64,000 nt of DNA from Sodalis ligni (GCF_016865525.2 NZ_CP075169.1:1736337-1800336); one strand, 5' to 3'. Positions 11,003-21,299 are shown, numbered from the stretch's first letter. Notes: a model not told the origin generated them from the sequence alone. A program made the numbers and translations.

Positions 11003-11432
11003 TCATTTCCAGCGTACCTTTTCAAAAGACACCGTGGAAAGTATTATATCTCTGATAACATCATGAATACGACCATTCTCAATCAGGCCAGATTCTTTTG
11101 CTTTATCGCCACTCACACCGAACATTGTGTGGTTACTGTTTTACATTTTTCAACAAGTTCATACATTGCAATTGGGCCGGCGTTTTTAAAAATTGACCCA
11201 GAATCATTGTGGTTATTTTATATGTTCCCTCAGGAACTTCTTTGCCGGATTTTAGCTTAATCATTGTCACTTTGCTTGATCCTGGCTCGCTGGATACCAG
11301 GCCAAGAGCACTTTGTCCGACCCGCGTTATTTGATTTGTATCTAACGCCGAAGAATTTGAGTTACGCTCTGTTGAATTTGCCGTGTTAGGAGGGGATCTG
11401 TCAGCGTTTGCTGTTGATTGAATGCTATACAT
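11003..11432 (-). pseudogene. Unrecognised protein with Ser/Asn-rich N terminus, frameshifted
   Basis: The ATG at 11432 opens a frame of 99 residues. Its first 55 residues are polar and rich in Ser, Asn and Thr (MYSIQSTANADRSPPNTA), followed by a more ordered part (KLKSGKEVPEGTYKITT). It stops at 11133. One base fewer in the A4 run just before the stop would join it to a further 45 or so codons (NHTMFGVSGDKAKESG ... SFEKVRWK) ending at 11003. A GGTAAATC stretch precedes the start. A disordered polar N terminus is common in type III secreted proteins, but I recognise no family and see no secretion genes nearby. Function unknown. Confidence 0.4.
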
Positions 11433-11587
11433 AATGATTTACCATGATGTGAAAATGGAATATAAACTCTAACATAGAGTGTTATTGTAAACTATCAAAA
11501 AAAGCCGATTATAATAATGCTTACGCTGATTGCATTGAGAATTCTTCGTTTATCCTTGTAACTATAAACAATTAATTTGTTAAAATA

Positions 11588-12413
11588 TTATTTACCATCC
11601 CAAGCATTAATCATCTGCTCGCGCATGTTCAGCTTGTCCTGGTTGGAGGCCTTCGAGTACGTTTTTGATAAACCGTTTTCCCAGTCGCCATAACTTGGAT
11701 TGGGCAGCATAATATATTTATGGCCGAAATCGCCCTGGTGGCGATTCACAAAATCCCGGCGCTGGGTGTTTAATTGATGATAAGGTTCGCCGCTTAAGTC
11801 ATTAAGGTTATCACCGACAAAACCGCGATATCATAGCCCTGTTTTTCCACCCGATTAAAACGCTCCACCTTATTGGTACTGCCGTCGGCCGATTTTAACA
11901 ACAGCGTTTGCGGTGTGACATCGGCAAAGCCCAAGGCCTTGAGGTTATCCACCGTGGCGCTGTAATCCTTCTGGTCGCGATTGGAGACATAAAAAATTCG
12001 CCCGCCGTGCTCATTGACGTAGTGGGAAAACTCCACCGCTCCGGGCAGCGCCTTGGCTTTACGCGCCTGGGTCCAGCGACTCCAGCTGGCGTTGGTAAAG
12101 GGCTGGTGGTTTTTTATTTGCCAACCGGCGTAGGCGCTGTTGTCGATCATGGTTTCATCCAGATCCACCACCACGGCTTTTTTTAATCCTGGTTTGGGTC
12201 TCGCCTGATTAAAGGCCGTTTCGGCGGCATTGAATGCTTGGTATGACAATGCGCTGTATTCGCCGGATTGCTGCATCCAGTTGACGGCGAATACCGTTTG
12301 ATCAGCCAGCCGCTGTTGCGCCGTGCCGGCAACGGTTGACGGCTGCCGGAAATGCATCCGCTGGCCGAAAGACTAAGGATAATAATGGCGAGGCCGGATT
12401 TTAAAGTATGCAT
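11588..12413 (-). pseudogene. e(P4)-family acid phosphatase lipoprotein, two frameshifts
   Basis: This is a class C acid phosphatase / 5'-nucleotidase of the e(P4) type, an outer-membrane lipoprotein of the HAD superfamily. AAGGAG lies 5 nt before the ATG at 12413. The signal peptide ends in a lipobox SASGC. The catalytic motif VVVDLDETMIDNS and the following AYAGWQ and FYVSNR segments identify the family. Two breaks occur. One lies just after the lipobox (about 12330-12352), where one missing base joins SGC to the body. The other is at the run 11819-11822, where a fifth T restores AVFVGDNLNDL and the C terminus ending NAWDGK at 11588. I am sure of the family and unsure whether the gene is truly broken. 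Confidence 0.8.
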
Positions 12414-12771
12414 TGCCACTCCTTATCTCACTCCTGCTGCAACGCCCCTCTTTATCCGGGCGGTTATGAGGGCTTTGAACCAGCCTTATTGGAGGACAAA
12501 TGTGTCCCCCTCGTTGGGGTAGTCATAATGTTAATAATATTTATCATAATCATAAATTAATTAGCAATATGCAATTCATTAATTTTAAAGCAAAAAAATA
12601 ACTGTCCGTGACGGCTTGGCTCAATTGCCATTCCCCTTATACCGATACAGCGGCAGAGAGCCCTCTATATCCAACCGCTTTGTCAGTTAATGTAAAACTG
12701 GCAAACCTTCATCGCGTAACCTCCGGGTCATTTCTAAGCTTAATCAGGAATCCTATGAGGGAGATAATCAC
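12414..12771. other. Divergent intergenic region, phosphatase/yliI
   Basis: This 358-bp gap separates two leftward and rightward genes and should contain both promoters. It holds a small inverted repeat GGACA-AATG-TGTCC at about 12494 and a very AT-rich block at 12525-12600. No gene is seen. Confidence 0.4.
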
Positions 12772-13881
12772 ATGCGAAGTATATTCGCCTGGCTGCTGTC
12801 GGTGGGACTGCTTTTGACGAGCGGGCAGGGAAGGACGGCCGAAACGCGGGTTACATCGATATTGACGGGCCTGGACCACCCCTGGTCGCTGGCTTTTTTG
12901 CCCCTGGATGAAGGACTATTGATCACGGAGCGGCCCGGCAGGCTCCGCTATTGGCTGCCCGGACAGCCCTTATCGGCGCCTATCGAAGGGATTCCCTCTG
13001 TCTATACCCATGGACAAGGAGGGCTGTTTGACGTATTGCCGGCCCCCGACTTCGCCCAAACGCGGCGTGTTTATCTAAGCTTTGCCGAGCAGGGAAAAAA
13101 TGATGCCGGAACGGCGGTGGGGGATGGCCGTTTTTCGGAAGACCATCACAGGGTGACGGATTTCAAAGTCATCTTTCGCCAAAAGCCTAAGCTCTCCAGC
13201 GGCGAGCATTTCGGCGGTCGTCTGGTTTTTGATCGGGAGGGGTTTCTATTTATCAGCCTGGGGGAAAACAACCGTCGTCCTACCGCGCAGGATCTCACCA
13301 AGCATCAGGGCAAAATCGTGCGTTTGACCGGTGAAGGCGACATACCGCCGGACAATCCCTTCGTACATGATGAGAACGCCCGGCCGGAAATATGGTCGCT
13401 GGGGCATCGTAATCCCCAAGGGCTGGCGCTTAACCCTTGGACTGGCGTGGTATGGGAAAATGAGCACGGGCCAAAGGGAGGAGATGAAGTGAATATCATC
13501 TCCAAAGGGGCCAACTTCGGCTGGCCCATCGCTACCTATGGTATCAATTATTCCGGCTTGAAAATACCCGAAGCGCAGGGCGGGGCAGTGGCTGGAACCG
13601 TACAGCCCGTGTGGTATTGGCAAAAATCCCCGGCGGTGAGCGGCATGGCATTTTACGATGCGGACCGTTTCCCTTCCTGGCAGCATTCTTTGTTTATCGG
13701 GGCGCTGAAGCAGCAGGCATTGATACGGTTAACGCTGGATGGAGATAAGGTGGCGTCAGAGGAACGTTTGCTGGAGGCGCGGGGCAAACGTATTCGTGAC
13801 GTGCGGGTCGGTCCGGACGGTTATGTCTATGTGCTGACGGATGAGCGCAAAGGGGAATTGCTTCGGTTGGAACTGGAATAA
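12772..13881 (+). CDS. yliI: PQQ-dependent aldose sugar dehydrogenase YliI
   Basis: YliI is a soluble periplasmic quinoprotein that oxidises aldoses using pyrroloquinoline quinone. It is 369 residues (E. coli 371). A signal peptide ends near residue 23 (SGQGRTAE). Beta-propeller motifs include LDHPWSLAFLP near the start, HGQGGLFDV, GENNRRPTAQDL, SLGHRNPQGLALNP, NEHGPKGGDE and, near the end, VRVGPDGYVYVLTDE; the catalytic-type His and PQQ-binding Arg regions are present. GAGGGAG lies about 9 nt before the ATG. No pqq synthesis genes occur in the window, so PQQ may come from elsewhere in the genome or from outside. Confidence 0.93.
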   Translation: MRSIFAWLLSVGLLLTSGQGRTAETRVTSILTGLDHPWSLAFLPLDEGLLITERPGRLRYWLPGQPLSAPIEGIPSVYTHGQGGLFDVLPAPDFAQTRRVYLSFAEQGKNDAGTAVGDGRFSEDHHRVTDFKVIFRQKPKLSSGEHFGGRLVFDREGFLFISLGENNRRPTAQDLTKHQGKIVRLTGEGDIPPDNPFVHDENARPEIWSLGHRNPQGLALNPWTGVVWENEHGPKGGDEVNIISKGANFGWPIATYGINYSGLKIPEAQGGAVAGTVQPVWYWQKSPAVSGMAFYDADRFPSWQHSLFIGALKQQALIRLTLDGDKVASEERLLEARGKRIRDVRVGPDGYVYVLTDERKGELLRLELE

Positions 13882-13915
13882 TCTTGTCCCGGACGCCGGG
13901 GCGCCCGGTATAATG

Positions 13916-14541
13916 TCAGGTATGCGGTATCATGACTCGGGCTTGAAAGGCGGGCCTGGCCGAAACGGCGTCGTACCAATGCTGTAAATGCGTGCGCGGC
14001 TTGCGACGGATACTCATATTGAACCAATGATAGGCATAGCAGCCGATGGGGATATCGCCGATACCAAAACCGCTGCCGGAAAAATAAGGCTGTTTTTCCA
14101 GCGCGGTCTCGGCAATATCAAATAACAGCTCGCAGCGTTTGATGCCGGCAATTGAGAGCTTCTGATCACGAAGGTTCCCCTTTCCCGGGCCGGCATTGCT
14201 CAATAATGGCTCCAGTGCCGGCGCCAAACTGGATAGAACCCAATCCATCCATTTTTCGGCGGCGGCGCGTACCGATGCATCCGTCAGCAACCAGGTGCTC
14301 TGGCCGTATCGGGCCGCTAAGTAACGTACGATGGTATGGGATTCCCATAATACCAGGTCATTTTCATCGTCCTGCAGGCAAGGCACCAGGCCGTTAGGAT
14401 TGAGGGAAAGAAAAATAGGATCGTTAACCTTGCCATGTACGCCTCCGGCGGGAATGGCAGTATAGGTAAGATCAAGTTCTGCGGCACACCATAACACTTT
14501 TTAACATTTATCGAGTTTTCATGTCCCCAGATCGTCAGCAT
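13916..14541 (-). pseudogene. gstB: Glutathione S-transferase GstB, one frameshift
   Basis: GstB is a cytoplasmic glutathione S-transferase. The N-terminal thioredoxin fold starts MLTIWGHENSINVKK in one frame and continues VLWCAAELDLTYTAIPAGG in another. Restoring one base in the run at 14498-14502 joins them into about 208 residues, the E. coli length. The glutathione-site segment NPNGLVPCLQDD and WESHTIVRYLA are present, followed by the helical C-terminal domain and the family ending ARVMIP. It converges on yliI with a 34-bp gap, the same arrangement as in E. coli. The body is intact, so the defect is a single indel. Confidence 0.88.
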
Positions 14542-15498
14542 CGCGCCCTCTCAGTATCAAACGTTATTGACGATAGTTCTTTGTGGTTAATGCCCCGTAA
14601 GACGTCCATAAAGGCAGCAACTGCTCGCTTAATCTTATATGTTCCATCGATTTTTGGTTAATTTTAGAATAACCGGTATGCGTTATCCCTCCATATGGTG
14701 TTATCGGCTGTTTTATGCATGATGTATGAATATTTACCTGAAAAATTAATTAATATAATAATGATATTTTATATAAAAGCTTCTTACTGGTATTTTGTAT
14801 TAGAGCTGACCGCTAAGCAAAGAACAAGATAGGCCTTTATGATATTTAAGATTCAATCATCAGATGAAAGGCCGGGATCACATTTTCTTTATCCAGAAAA
14901 ATCGTTTTCATGACCTTGATGAGAATGGTAAGTACGATATTGTTATTCTTTGGCATCATCCCCATCCGGCCGCAGTAGTGTATTTGATTCGGGAGAATTC
15001 CGCGCAAGCGAAGTGCTATTTATCTGATTTATGCCTTTCTTTTACTGCCGCTGCTGGTGAGAGATCTCCGATAGGGAGGACGGCCACGCTCTTTTCAATC
15101 ATAGGCGGGCCGCCGTCGGGAATTCCGCCGGATATCATCCAACGGCATTTATGATGGCGAAATAGCGTGCTGCGCCGCATCGATACCGTGGTGAGAACCT
15201 CATCCGTTCCGTGCCGTTGGTTAACCTGCCGGTTGCGTTATTACCGTTGACGCAGTTTTGCTGGGGAATACCATTGGCCTCATTGCCACTGGGATGATGG
15301 CGATCGGCGTCACATCAGGACACAAAAATGCTGAAAATGAGTTCTTGATGCGGCAAAGTTAAGGGGTATTGAATAAACTCAACCAACTGGAACATGATTC
15401 CTACATCCTGAAAGCTGTTTATCAGGTTGCTACGCTCAATCCACTACCGTGAGTAACGCGGTAACCATTTTATTTTGAATGGATACTCTGGCCACGTC
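14542..15498. other. Decayed region between gstB and dacC
   Basis: This stretch of about 950 bp is AT-rich near gstB, then more balanced from 14820 on. A 96-codon frame at 14864-15154 (+) begins MKGRDHIFFIQKNRFHDLDE; its neighbours in other frames include hydrophobic pieces such as IYAFLLLPLLVRDL and LLGNTIGLIATGMMAIG (about 15255-15320). This looks like a small membrane-protein locus broken by indels, but I cannot name it. Confidence 0.4.
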
Positions 15499-16707
15499 AT
15501 GAAGAATTTCGCTCTCCCACATAAATGTCATGGGCTTACCCTCGGCGCCCTGTTGGTGTTCACCGTTCCGGCCGCCCAGGCGGAGACGGCGCCCGGTGTG
15601 CCGCAAATCAATGCCAAGGCCTATATCCTGATGGATTACCAAAGCGGCACCGTTTTGGCGGAATCCAATGCCGATCAGCGCCTTGATCCCGCCAGCCTGA
15701 CCAAGATCATGGCGAGTTATGTCATCGGCCAGGCCATCAAGGCCGGGAAGATTACCCAGCAAGATAAAGTCACCATCGGCAAAGATGCCTGGGCCACCGG
15801 CAATCCGGAATTGCGCGGTTCCTCTTTAATGTTTCTAAAGCCCGGCGAACAGGTTTCGGTAGCCGATTTGAACAACGGGGTGGTTATTCAATCCGGTAAT
15901 GACGCCAGCATCGCCTTGGCGGACTATGTCGCCGGCAGCCAGGATGCGTTTGTCAGCCTGATGAATAAATATGTCGATGCCCTTGGCCTGAAAAATACCC
16001 ACTTTATGACCGTCCATGGTCTGGATGCCGGAGGACAATACAGCACCGCGCGGGATATGGCCTTGCTGAGCCAGGCGTTGATTCAGGACGCACCGGATGA
16101 GTATGCGCTGCATAAGCAGAAAGAATTCACCTACAATAAAATCAAGCAATTGAACCGTAATCGTCTTCTTTGGGACGGTAATCTGAATGTGGACGGTATC
16201 AAAACCGGCTATACCGACGGCGCGGGTCACAGTCTGGTGGCCTCGGCCACCGACAGCGGAATGCGGCTGATTTCAGTAGTGCTGGGCGCACCCACCGACA
16301 GCGTGCGCTTTCGCGAGAGCGAGAAGCTGCTGACCTGGGGATTCCGCTTTTATGAGACGGCGACGCCGATTACTGCGGCTCATGCCTTTACCCGCCAGCG
16401 GGTATGGTTCGGCGATCGCAGCGAAGTGGATCTCGGTGTCGCCAAGGATGCTTCCGTAACGCTGCCCAAGGGTCAGATGAAAGGTTTGAAAGCATCCTTC
16501 ACGTTAAACTCACCCTATCTGGAAGCGCCGCTGTCGCGCCATCAGGTGGTGGGCACCATCGATTTCCAGTTAGACGGCAAAGTGATTGCGCAACGACCAT
16601 TGGTGGTGATGGATGAGGTGCAGCGCGGCGGATTTTTCCGTAACATCTGGGATTGGTTCCTGCAAAACTGCACAGCTGGTTTGGGTTTGCCATGCACTGA
16701 TCAATAA
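15499..16707 (+). CDS. dacC: D-alanyl-D-alanine carboxypeptidase DacC (PBP6)
   Basis: DacC removes the terminal D-Ala from peptidoglycan pentapeptides at the outer face of the inner membrane. The ATG at 15499 is chosen because the signal peptide ([13 protein letters not shown]) follows directly; an in-frame TTG lies 8 codons earlier. The three penicillin-binding motifs are present: SLTK with Ser66, SGN at about 132-134, and KTGYTDGAG. The C-terminal domain ends in an amphipathic anchor ([15 protein letters not shown]) that tethers the enzyme to the membrane. The length of 402 residues matches the family (E. coli 400). A symmetrical terminator follows immediately. Confidence 0.95.
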   Translation: MKNFALPHKCHGLTLGALLVFTVPAAQAETAPGVPQINAKAYILMDYQSGTVLAESNADQRLDPASLTKIMASYVIGQAIKAGKITQQDKVTIGKDAWATGNPELRGSSLMFLKPGEQVSVADLNNGVVIQSGNDASIALADYVAGSQDAFVSLMNKYVDALGLKNTHFMTVHGLDAGGQYSTARDMALLSQALIQDAPDEYALHKQKEFTYNKIKQLNRNRLLWDGNLNVDGIKTGYTDGAGHSLVASATDSGMRLISVVLGAPTDSVRFRESEKLLTWGFRFYETATPITAAHAFTRQRVWFGDRSEVDLGVAKDASVTLPKGQMKGLKASFTLNSPYLEAPLSRHQVVGTIDFQLDGKVIAQRPLVVMDEVQRGGFFRNIWDWFLQNCTAGLGLPCTDQ

Positions 16708-16730
16708 AAACCTCCCCAAGGGGAGGTTTC
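16707..16730. terminator. Bidirectional terminator, dacC / serine carrier
   Basis: The stem AAACCTCCCC-AA-GGGGAGGTTT lies between the convergent ends of dacC and the SdaC-like gene. A and T runs flank it on both sides, so it can act in either direction. Confidence 0.85.
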
Positions 16731-16748
16731 CGCCGGTTGACAGACGTT

Positions 16749-18038
16749 TTACAGCAGCTTATAAATAATCGCCGTCAAGGCAACAAATCCTACTCCCCAG
16801 ACAAAATAATTGCTTGCCGCACCGCGGTAACGGGCCAATGCCGGAACTTTTTGAATAGCATACATCGGCAGCAGGAACAGCAGCATGGCTATGACGGGAC
16901 CGCCCAGGGTTTCGATAATTCCCAGAATACTGGGATTGTAGGTTGCCGCCAGCCAGGCGGTGATAAGCATAAAACCGCCGGTCAGCCTATTCACCGTGTT
17001 CGGATGAACTGTTTTGCCGCACTTATGTATTGATTTGGCAAGCAGTCCGGAAAATCCCTCGCTGGCTCCCAGATAGTGGCCGAGAAAGGACTTGGCTATT
17101 GCCACGGATGCCACCAGTGGTGCCAATAACCCGATATAGGGATTATTGAAATGATTGGCCAGGAAAGTGAGTATTGAAATATTTTGCGCTTTGGCGTCGG
17201 CCATGTGCGCCGGTGTTAAGCTCAATACACAGCTAAAGACAAAAAATATGACGGTCAACACCATAAGAATATTGCTGAAGAACAATATCCTCGAGCATTT
17301 CTGCTCGGCGTGGTCGCCGTATTCGCCGCGTTTTGCCATGGCAAACGCAGAAATAATAGGTGAATGATTAAAGGAAAATACCAGTACGGGTATGGCCAGC
17401 CACAGGGTGTTGATTAAGCCGCCCTGGCCCGCGCCGGCGGTTAATAACGGCTGGTGGAATATATCGGCGTTCCAGTGAGGAACCAGGAATACCGCCAGAA
17501 ACATCAATACCGCCACGAAGGGAAAGACCAGGATGCCCATTACCCTGACGATAATATCTTTGCCTAACCGGACAATGCTCATCAGACCCACGAGTAGAAT
17601 GAGAGCCAATAATGCGCGTGGCGGAGCGGCAAGATGCAGTTGGTATGTGATGACATTTTCGACGGTATTGGTGATCGCCACGCTATACACCAGTAAAATG
17701 GGATAGATGGCAAAGAAATAAAGTAGTGTGATGATATTACCGGCAAGAGAACCAAAGTGTTGCTCAACGACGTCGATAATATTGTTGCATTCCGGCTTAC
17801 CTGACAGGATGAGGCGGCACAAGCCCCGATGGGCATAAAACGTCATGGGAAAAGCGAGTATCGACATAATAAGTAAAGGTAATAAACCGCCGATGCCCGC
17901 ATTGATTGGTAGAAACAGTACGCCGGCCCCGATTGCCGTGCCGTAAAGGCCCAGCATCCAGACCGAATCTGATTTGCGCCACTGCATGGCCGTTCTGTGA
18001 CGGACCACCGTAACAGAAGTAGCTTGCGTTGTATCCAT
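16749..18038 (-). CDS. sdaC: SdaC-like serine/threonine permease (HAAAP family)
   Basis: This is an inner-membrane amino acid:proton symporter of the hydroxy/aromatic amino acid permease family, 429 residues (E. coli SdaC 429). It has about 11 hydrophobic segments. The opening MWRKSD-type lead, LGLYGTAIGAGVLFLPINAG, is highly similar to SdaC, and FNHSPIISAFAMAKR and KSFLGHYLGASEGF are family motifs. GGAG lies 5 nt before the ATG. In E. coli, sdaC lies elsewhere next to sdaB, and dacC is followed by deoR, so this is a different location. Serine is the likeliest substrate, but a close paralogue with another hydroxy amino acid is possible. Confidence 0.85.
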   Translation of the reverse strand: MDTTQATSVTVVRHRTAMQWRKSDSVWMLGLYGTAIGAGVLFLPINAGIGGLLPLLIMSILAFPMTFYAHRGLCRLILSGKPECNNIIDVVEQHFGSLAGNIITLLYFFAIYPILLVYSVAITNTVENVITYQLHLAAPPRALLALILLVGLMSIVRLGKDIIVRVMGILVFPFVAVLMFLAVFLVPHWNADIFHQPLLTAGAGQGGLINTLWLAIPVLVFSFNHSPIISAFAMAKRGEYGDHAEQKCSRILFFSNILMVLTVIFFVFSCVLSLTPAHMADAKAQNISILTFLANHFNNPYIGLLAPLVASVAIAKSFLGHYLGASEGFSGLLAKSIHKCGKTVHPNTVNRLTGGFMLITAWLAATYNPSILGIIETLGGPVIAMLLFLLPMYAIQKVPALARYRGAASNYFVWGVGFVALTAIIYKLL

Positions 18039-18770
18039 TAATTCTCCGAAAAAGACCAGGTAGTGGGGTTAACGGCTCACTTGAGCCAGTGCATATATCA
18101 CCCTTCGTCCTATTATGGCGAAAGGATAAAGTTACAAATAAGCAATCATCAAAATCGGATTAAATTTGATATCCCGCCTGTATAATATATCCTTTAAGTC
18201 GGATATTCATGCATAAAAGTGTTTTTTGAGCCTGATCGGTTATTTTACGGCAATCACGAAGGCTGCTGTTTACTATTAATCAGAGGGATTTATCTGTATC
18301 TATAAGAGAATGTTGTTTTGTGATGGGGATTTAATCTGGTTATTATAAATTCATCATGCTTTATCTTATCACTTTATTCTGTAATTTCGCTGGGTTACCA
18401 TTCGAGTCTATAAAAAATGATAATGGTATATTATTTAATTAATAATTATTTTCAATAAGCATTGATAAGAACTCGCTATACATAAAAGTCAATGCATCTT
18501 ATACAGTAAACTATTTCACTATAGGTTCATAATTAGTTAGGTTATTAACTTATTACTTTAGAATAGACATTGGTTCAAATAAAAACCATTTTTGTCTCGG
18601 AACAGTATCCTCTTAATGGCATGATATGGTTTATTTTGCCGCCAAACATTTTGACACAGACGTTTCCCGCGCCGCGTATATGCACAAAGCCTTCCGAAAG
18701 AAGGCAAACCTGAAAAAACGTGACGGTCATCTGCGGTAAACCGGGGATGGGTGAAAATGTTGCGGACAAT
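18039..18770. other. AT-rich intergenic region upstream of the serine carrier
   Basis: About 730 bp with very high A+T and many stops in all frames. It should contain the promoter of the leftward carrier gene. I see no protein gene; the region ends at the RybB terminator. Confidence 0.5.
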
Positions 18771-18850
18771 AAAAAACCCGAAAGTCTTGAACCTAAGAAG
18801 GCGGGACGATCGGGCTCCTCAATTTGGGGACATCAAAGAAAAGCAGTGGC
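18771..18850 (-). ncRNA. rybB: Small RNA RybB
   Basis: The 80-nt RNA begins GCCACTGCTTTTCTTTGATG, the same 5' end as E. coli RybB. It continues with GTCCCC and AGGAGCCC, and ends in a stem plus TTTTTT. RybB is an Hfq-dependent RNA that uses its first 16 nt to repress many outer-membrane protein mRNAs in the envelope stress response. The terminator arms (CCCGATCGTC and GACTTTCGGG) differ from those I recall for E. coli but still pair, with two internal mismatches. The position upstream of ybjM matches E. coli, where rybB lies beside ybjL. Confidence 0.93.
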
Positions 18851-18856
18851 ACTAAT

Positions 18857-18883
18857 TCAGACTCTATAAGGCAAAGAAAGTTC
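18857..18883 (-). promoter_or_regulatory. Sigma-E promoter of rybB
   Basis: On the minus strand, the -35 element GAACTT (18883-18878) is followed after exactly 16 nt by the -10 element TCTGA (18861-18857), and the RybB 5' G lies 7 nt after it. This matches the sigma-E consensus and explains induction by envelope stress. Confidence 0.88.
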
Positions 18884-19579
18884 TTGATCACGGAAAATTT
18901 TTTTGTTCACAAAGTAAACATCTCTTACTCTTTGTCTCAACCAGCCATTATGACGGATAATCTATCCCGTGGCTGCAAGAGGTGTCCTGCCCGCAGAAGC
19001 GAAGCCGGAAAAGCGCCGGTATGGCGGGTGCGCAATCCCTTGCCGTTCGTCTCGGCGTGCCGGCAGGCGTGGTGATAGTTGACCATCGTTAATGTAACGG
19101 TTTACCGTCGACATCCTCCGGTAGTAAGAAAAACTGAATCTTTCTTTTCTGTGGCCCGTCCGGAGAAACCGGAAATGCATAATCCGCCTTTTAAACTCTA
19201 TCATGTTCACGAAATGAGTAGGGCGGCGCACTAATTCTTTTATTGAAAAATATCTTTGGAATGACGCGTTTGTAGAAAATAACGGGGTTTTATTTATTCA
19301 GTCCGGGAGATTTACTTCCCATATTCACTAACAAAGTGTCTTCGCCTTTTAACATATCCGATACGTTAATATTCACGAATGATAACTATATTGTTACCAG
19401 CAACTATTTGATATTAATGAATTTATCCGGTATATTCATTTTTATAAAACAGGGGTCCATTTCATATATCTACAGCGGGTTATTAGCCGTGGCCCCACTA
19501 AGGACGTAGCGCCATCCATAAAGATCTCCTCCGCTGCATTTCGCCGGGAAGAACCGATCTTTTTCTGATTATGATTGTT
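18884..19579. other. Non-coding or decayed DNA between rybB and the IS element
   Basis: About 700 bp without a convincing gene. A GC-richer patch at 18960-19110 with partial frames (for example AVRLGVPAGVVIVDH) stands inside AT-rich sequence and may be a fragment of a lost gene; ybjL or a neighbour would be expected here by synteny, but I cannot match it. Confidence 0.35.
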
Positions 19580-20745
19580 TAGGCTAAATAGCTTTGCAAA
19601 ATAGTAGATCACTTTGATGGAACTCAGCCCGAATTGAGCGATCTGATCAATCGCCAAATTCAACAAATCACCCACCGGACTGAGCGATGCCGATCATAGC
19701 ATTTATCCCTGATGAAGAACGATATCTCATGAGAAAAGAGGCCCAACAAACTCGTGATAAAATCATGCTCGCCGACTGATGGCGATGCTCATGTTGCACC
19801 AGGGAATGACCGTTACCGAGGTCGCCAAAATACTGTGTGCGGCTCGTTCTTCAATAGGAAGGTGGATAAATTTGTTTACTTTATATGGAGTTAATGGGCT
19901 GAAAAGTCTCAAGCCAGGGCGTGAGCCTCGGTGGCCTGTCGCTGATATCTTGCCCATCCTGCCGCTTCTTGTGCAACGTTCACCGCAGGATTTTGGCTGG
20001 CTGCGTTCACGCTGGAGTACGGAGCTTCTGGCTTTGGCCGTTAATCGGCTTTTTAACATCTCGCTTCATCCCGCTACTTTATACCGCTACCTGAAACAGG
20101 CAGACCTTGTCTGGCGCAGGGCCGCGCCGACACTGAAAATAAAAGACCCTCACTATGAGGAAAAATGGACGATTATCGAGCAAGCTCTGGCGCAAAACTC
20201 CTTTGATAATCCAGTGTTTTATCAAGACGAAGTCGATATCGATTTAAACCCGAAAATCGGCTCGGACTGGTGTCTGAAAGGGCAGCAAAAACGCATCGCC
20301 ACGCCGGGAATGAATCAGAAGCATTACCTGGCGGGCGCGTTGCATGCCGCGACAGGCCAAGTCCATTATGTTAGCGGCAGTAGTAAGAACTCTGAGTTAT
20401 TTATCCATCTATTAAGGGTATTGAAACGGACTTATCGGCGGGCCAAAACGATAACGTTAGTTGTTGATAACTATGTTATTCATAAGAGCCGGAAGGTAGA
20501 AAATTGGCTGGCTAATAATAAGAAGTTCAGAGTACTGTTTTGCCAACCTATTCTCCATGGCTGAACCCAATAGAGCGGCTCTGGTTATCGTTACATGAAA
20601 CGGTAACGCGTAATCATCAATGCCGATATATGTGGCAACTCCTGAACCGGGTTGCTCAGTTTATGAAAGCCGCATCACCGTTTCCGGGTAACCAGCATGG
20701 ACTGGCACAAGTGGAGCGGTAATATGAAAAGCTATTTAGGCCGAA
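19580..20745 (+). mobile_element. IS630-family insertion sequence
   Basis: The transposase gene is bracketed by short inverted repeats: TAAATAGCTTTGCA on the left (about 19585-19598), and TGAAAAGCTATTTA on the right (about 20725-20738), which is its near-complement. TA dinucleotides sit at both ends, as expected for IS630/Tc1-mariner insertion. The total of about 1.16 kb fits the family. Exact ends are uncertain by a few bases. Confidence 0.75.
19687..20722 (+). pseudogene. IS630-family transposase, two frameshifts
   Basis: This is a DDE transposase with a helix-turn-helix N terminus (TVTEVAKILCAARSSIGRW). The three acidic catalytic residues lie in VFYQDEVDIDL, TLVVDNYVIHKS and YSPWLNPIERLW. 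The start MPIIAFIPDEERYLMRKEA (19687) runs into a stop; adding one C near 19764 joins it to MAMLMLHQG. A second break at the T run 20539-20542 separates FCQPILHG from PTYSPWLNP; one more T restores it. The repaired protein would be about 345 residues, the normal length. As called, the element cannot make an intact transposase unless it is expressed by frameshifting. Confidence 0.88.
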
Positions 20746-20832
20746 GATCATGATTTCTTTTTTTCGTTAAACAAAGGTATTCATGGATTCTCCTACTGGG
20801 GATAGGTAGCTGGATAAACGACGGGGAGGAAA

Positions 20833-21204
20833 ATGGCGATGACACGGCTAAGGGTTGGAACCATAAGCAGTGCTGTACTATTTCTTGTGGTTTTTGCCAG
20901 TCAAGAGAGCGGGTTCATTGTATTGAATGAAAGACACCAGGGCGCGGCGCTGGGGTTTTTACTGTACTTGCTGCCGGGAATCGTCGGCGGTCTGCTGTCT
21001 CGCGGCAGTAAAATCACTTGTCCGCTGCTGGGCGCCTTACTGGTATCGCCGTTATGCCTGCTGCTTTTCAATGTAAGCAACCAGCTGCATTATTCCCTGT
21101 GGTACCAGGTGACGTATTTGTTAAGCGCGATTTTCTGGTGTGCCTGCGGCGCGCTGGTGTGTTTTTTTGCCAGCGAAATCTTCAAACGCCATACTCTGCT
21201 GTAA
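20833..21204 (+). CDS. ybjM: Inner membrane protein YbjM
   Basis: A 123-residue protein with four hydrophobic segments: about 10-27, 40-55, 66-82 and 93-112. The E. coli YbjM family shows the same layout and the motifs LLYLLPGIVGG, PLLGALL and LLSAIFWCACGAL. GGAGG lies 4-5 nt before the ATG. It converges on grxA, as in E. coli. Function is unknown; it is not related to the neighbouring redox genes by any visible motif. Confidence 0.85.
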   Translation: MAMTRLRVGTISSAVLFLVVFASQESGFIVLNERHQGAALGFLLYLLPGIVGGLLSRGSKITCPLLGALLVSPLCLLLFNVSNQLHYSLWYQVTYLLSAIFWCACGALVCFFASEIFKRHTLL

Positions 21205-21232
21205 GCGGCATACATGGCTTTCAGAATGCTGA

Positions 21233-21299
21233 TATACCCTAAATAATTCGTGTCGCAGGAAAGCCAAGACATTCGCAGCTTGAAATATGAGGGGGTATA
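21233..21299. repeat. Dispersed palindromic repeat, copy 1
   Basis: TATACCC and GGGTATA bound a 67-bp imperfect palindrome whose inner arms contain TAAATAATTCG and CAGCTTGAAATATGA. It is the reverse-orientation relative of the copies at 45447-45503 and 61843-61907. Similar elements are common in intergenic DNA of Serratia, Yersinia and Photorhabdus. It lies between convergent ybjM and grxA. Confidence 0.8.

Noticed and set aside
10925..11260. 111-codon frame on the plus strand
   Set aside because: Its composition is not protein-like, there is no ribosome binding site, and it overlaps the more plausible minus-strand remnant.
18824..19075. 83-codon frame on the plus strand over the rybB promoter
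   Set aside because: It runs antisense through the RybB 5' end and sigma-E promoter and has no protein-like features.
19442..19675. 77-codon minus-strand frame before the IS element
   Set aside because: It crosses the IS630 left inverted repeat and resembles no protein.
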